From Pseudomonadota bacterium (lineage in GTDB: Bacteria > Myxococcota_A > Bradymonadia > UBA4248), in NCBI GenBank assembly GCA_009786045.1, contig WQTY01000195.1, positions 1-5,157 of the forward strand: a stretch of 5,157 nt of DNA. The letters are read 5' to 3'. Below the pieces are notes generated by a model. It had not been told where the DNA came from. It worked only from the letters and a program-made list of their open reading frames with translations, and ran no database searches. The translations under genes and the position numbers were made by a program. This document shows, piece by piece, positions 4,400-5,157 of the stretch (its first letter is position 1; each line of letters starts with the position of its first letter).

Positions 4400-4996
4400 A
4401 TGACAATGCTTAAAAGAACCCGCAAAGGCTTCACCCTTATTGAGCTCATGATCGTCGTCGCCATTATCGGCATTCTGGCCGCCGTCGCCGTGCCGGCCTT
4501 CATCAAGTACATCAAGGACTCAAAAACAGCCGAAGCCAAGGAGAACATCGGTACCATTTCGAACGGTGCTCTCGCCTATTATCAGTCTGAGCATGCACTC
4601 AGCGCCGACGGCCTTGAGGTTTTCACGCGCTCCTACCCCTGGAGTGCCGACAACCTTGCAGTACCTGCGATTGCGCTAACCGCTCCGGGTACAAAAACGG
4701 ATCCCACAGCGGTTGTGGGTGACTGGAATAAAAGGCCCTGGACGGATCTCAAGTTCAGCGTCTCCAAGCCCTTCTACTATCAGTACAACTACATTCCGGC
4801 CTCTGGCTCATCGCGCGAAGACAACAAGAGCTTTGTCGCCTATGCCGTGGCTAGCTTAAGCACAGTCACCCCAGACTCCTGCTTCTCTATCGTTGGTCGC
4901 TCGTCCGAGACCGAGCCTGTCATTGGTGCCATCGTCGACATTCACGCCTTGAATGCTGCATGTACGGCGCCAACAGTCGCCAACACCATCATCTAA
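4400..4996 (+). CDS. Type IV prepilin (major-pilin-like)
   Basis: 198 residues. The ATG at 4400 is chosen because AGGAG (4388-4392) lies seven bases upstream; a longer open frame to 4289 would place the sigma-54-like promoter inside the gene and spoil the short leader peptide. The class III signal is [10 protein letters not shown] followed by [20 protein letters not shown]: prepilin peptidase would cut after Gly10, giving a mature protein of 188 residues with N-methylated Phe1 and the conserved Glu5. The hydrophobic helix (11-35) anchors the subunit in the inner membrane before assembly and forms the fibre core; [17 protein letters not shown] (34-50) continues the helix. The C-terminal globular part has a [18 protein letters not shown] stretch (113-131) and two cysteines, C161 and C188, which could form the D-loop disulfide. 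It stands alone between a sigma-54-like promoter and a strong terminator, as expected of an abundantly made major pilin. A minor pilin or secretion pseudopilin is less likely but not excluded. Confidence 0.92.
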   Translation: MTMLKRTRKGFTLIELMIVVAIIGILAAVAVPAFIKYIKDSKTAEAKENIGTISNGALAYYQSEHALSADGLEVFTRSYPWSADNLAVPAIALTAPGTKTDPTAVVGDWNKRPWTDLKFSVSKPFYYQYNYIPASGSSREDNKSFVAYAVASLSTVTPDSCFSIVGRSSETEPVIGAIVDIHALNAACTAPTVANTII

Positions 4997-5022
4997 TTAC
5001 ACGTAGCGCAACAGCGCTCTTT

Positions 5023-5065
5023 GCCGCGGCAGACCGACAAGGTCTGCTGCGGCTTTTCTGTTTTT
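5023..5065 (+). terminator. Intrinsic terminator of the pilin gene
   Basis: GCCGCGGCAGACC (5023-5035) pairs with GGTCTGCTGCGGC (5041-5053) over 13 bp with one G-U pair, around a GACAA loop, followed by TTTTCTGTTTTT (5054-5065). It begins 26 bases after the pilin stop codon. This is the only clear intrinsic terminator in the window that follows a gene. Confidence 0.92.
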
Positions 5066-5104
5066 GGGGATGGGCGGCAGATAACCATTTTTTGCCTCCG
5101 ACAA

Positions 5105-5130
5105 GGGCAGACACACAGGTCTGCCCCTAC
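5105..5130 (+). repeat. GGGC-stem palindromic repeat, copy 4
   Basis: GGGCAGAC (5105-5112), a six-base loop and GTCTGCCC (5119-5126) make an 8-bp stem followed by CTAC. It lies 39 bases after the pilin terminator and has the same orientation as copies 1 and 2. The rest of the window to 5157 shows no supported gene. Confidence 0.75.
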
Positions 5131-5157
5131 GGTTTGATGCATTATCATGGCGGGCGA

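Noticed and set aside
5147..5157. ATGGCGGGCGA at the right edge as the start of another gene
   Set aside because: Only 11 bases are visible and no clear ribosome binding site precedes it.

Overview
The window looks like a Gram-negative chromosome of moderate to fairly high GC content. The type IV pilin with a sigma-54-like promoter and the YhbY/YciO pair fit the old deltaproteobacterial group (Myxococcota, Bdellovibrionota, Desulfobacterota) or a related uncultured lineage. This placement is an inference from gene style; no taxonomic marker is present. All five recognised genes lie on the + strand.

Positions 1-176 hold hairpins and the leader of the first gene. Positions 177-2089 hold a tight two-gene unit: a zinc-ribbon protein with a degenerate protein-kinase fold (a probable pseudokinase), whose stop codon shares one base with the GTG start of a SprT-like zinc metalloprotease that has a long unassigned N-terminal region. 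This pair is the least familiar protein-coding content. Positions 2090-2383 are intergenic and carry two adjacent perfect palindromes. Positions 2384-3363 hold a small translation-related pair 20 bases apart: YhbY, a CRS1/YhbY-domain ribosome-associated protein, and a YciO-type member of the Sua5/YrdC threonylcarbamoyl-AMP synthase family.

Positions 3364-4140 are about 780 bases without a credible gene. They hold several families of small palindromic repeats: an inverted pair of GGGC-stem hairpins, a 155-base element with 28-base inverted ends, two related AATGTCCCACC hairpin elements, and between those two, four GCATTCC/GGAATGC hairpins arranged forward, forward, reverse, reverse. The GGGC-stem family has four copies in the window; their stem sequences differ but always stay complementary.

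Positions 4141-5065 form a type IV pilin transcription unit: three TGACA/TGTCA dyads, a strong sigma-54 -24 box about 100 bases downstream, an untranslated leader with a hairpin, a 198-residue prepilin, and a strong intrinsic terminator. This layout resembles PilR/sigma-54 control of pilin. The last 90 bases hold another copy of the GGGC-stem repeat and no supported gene.
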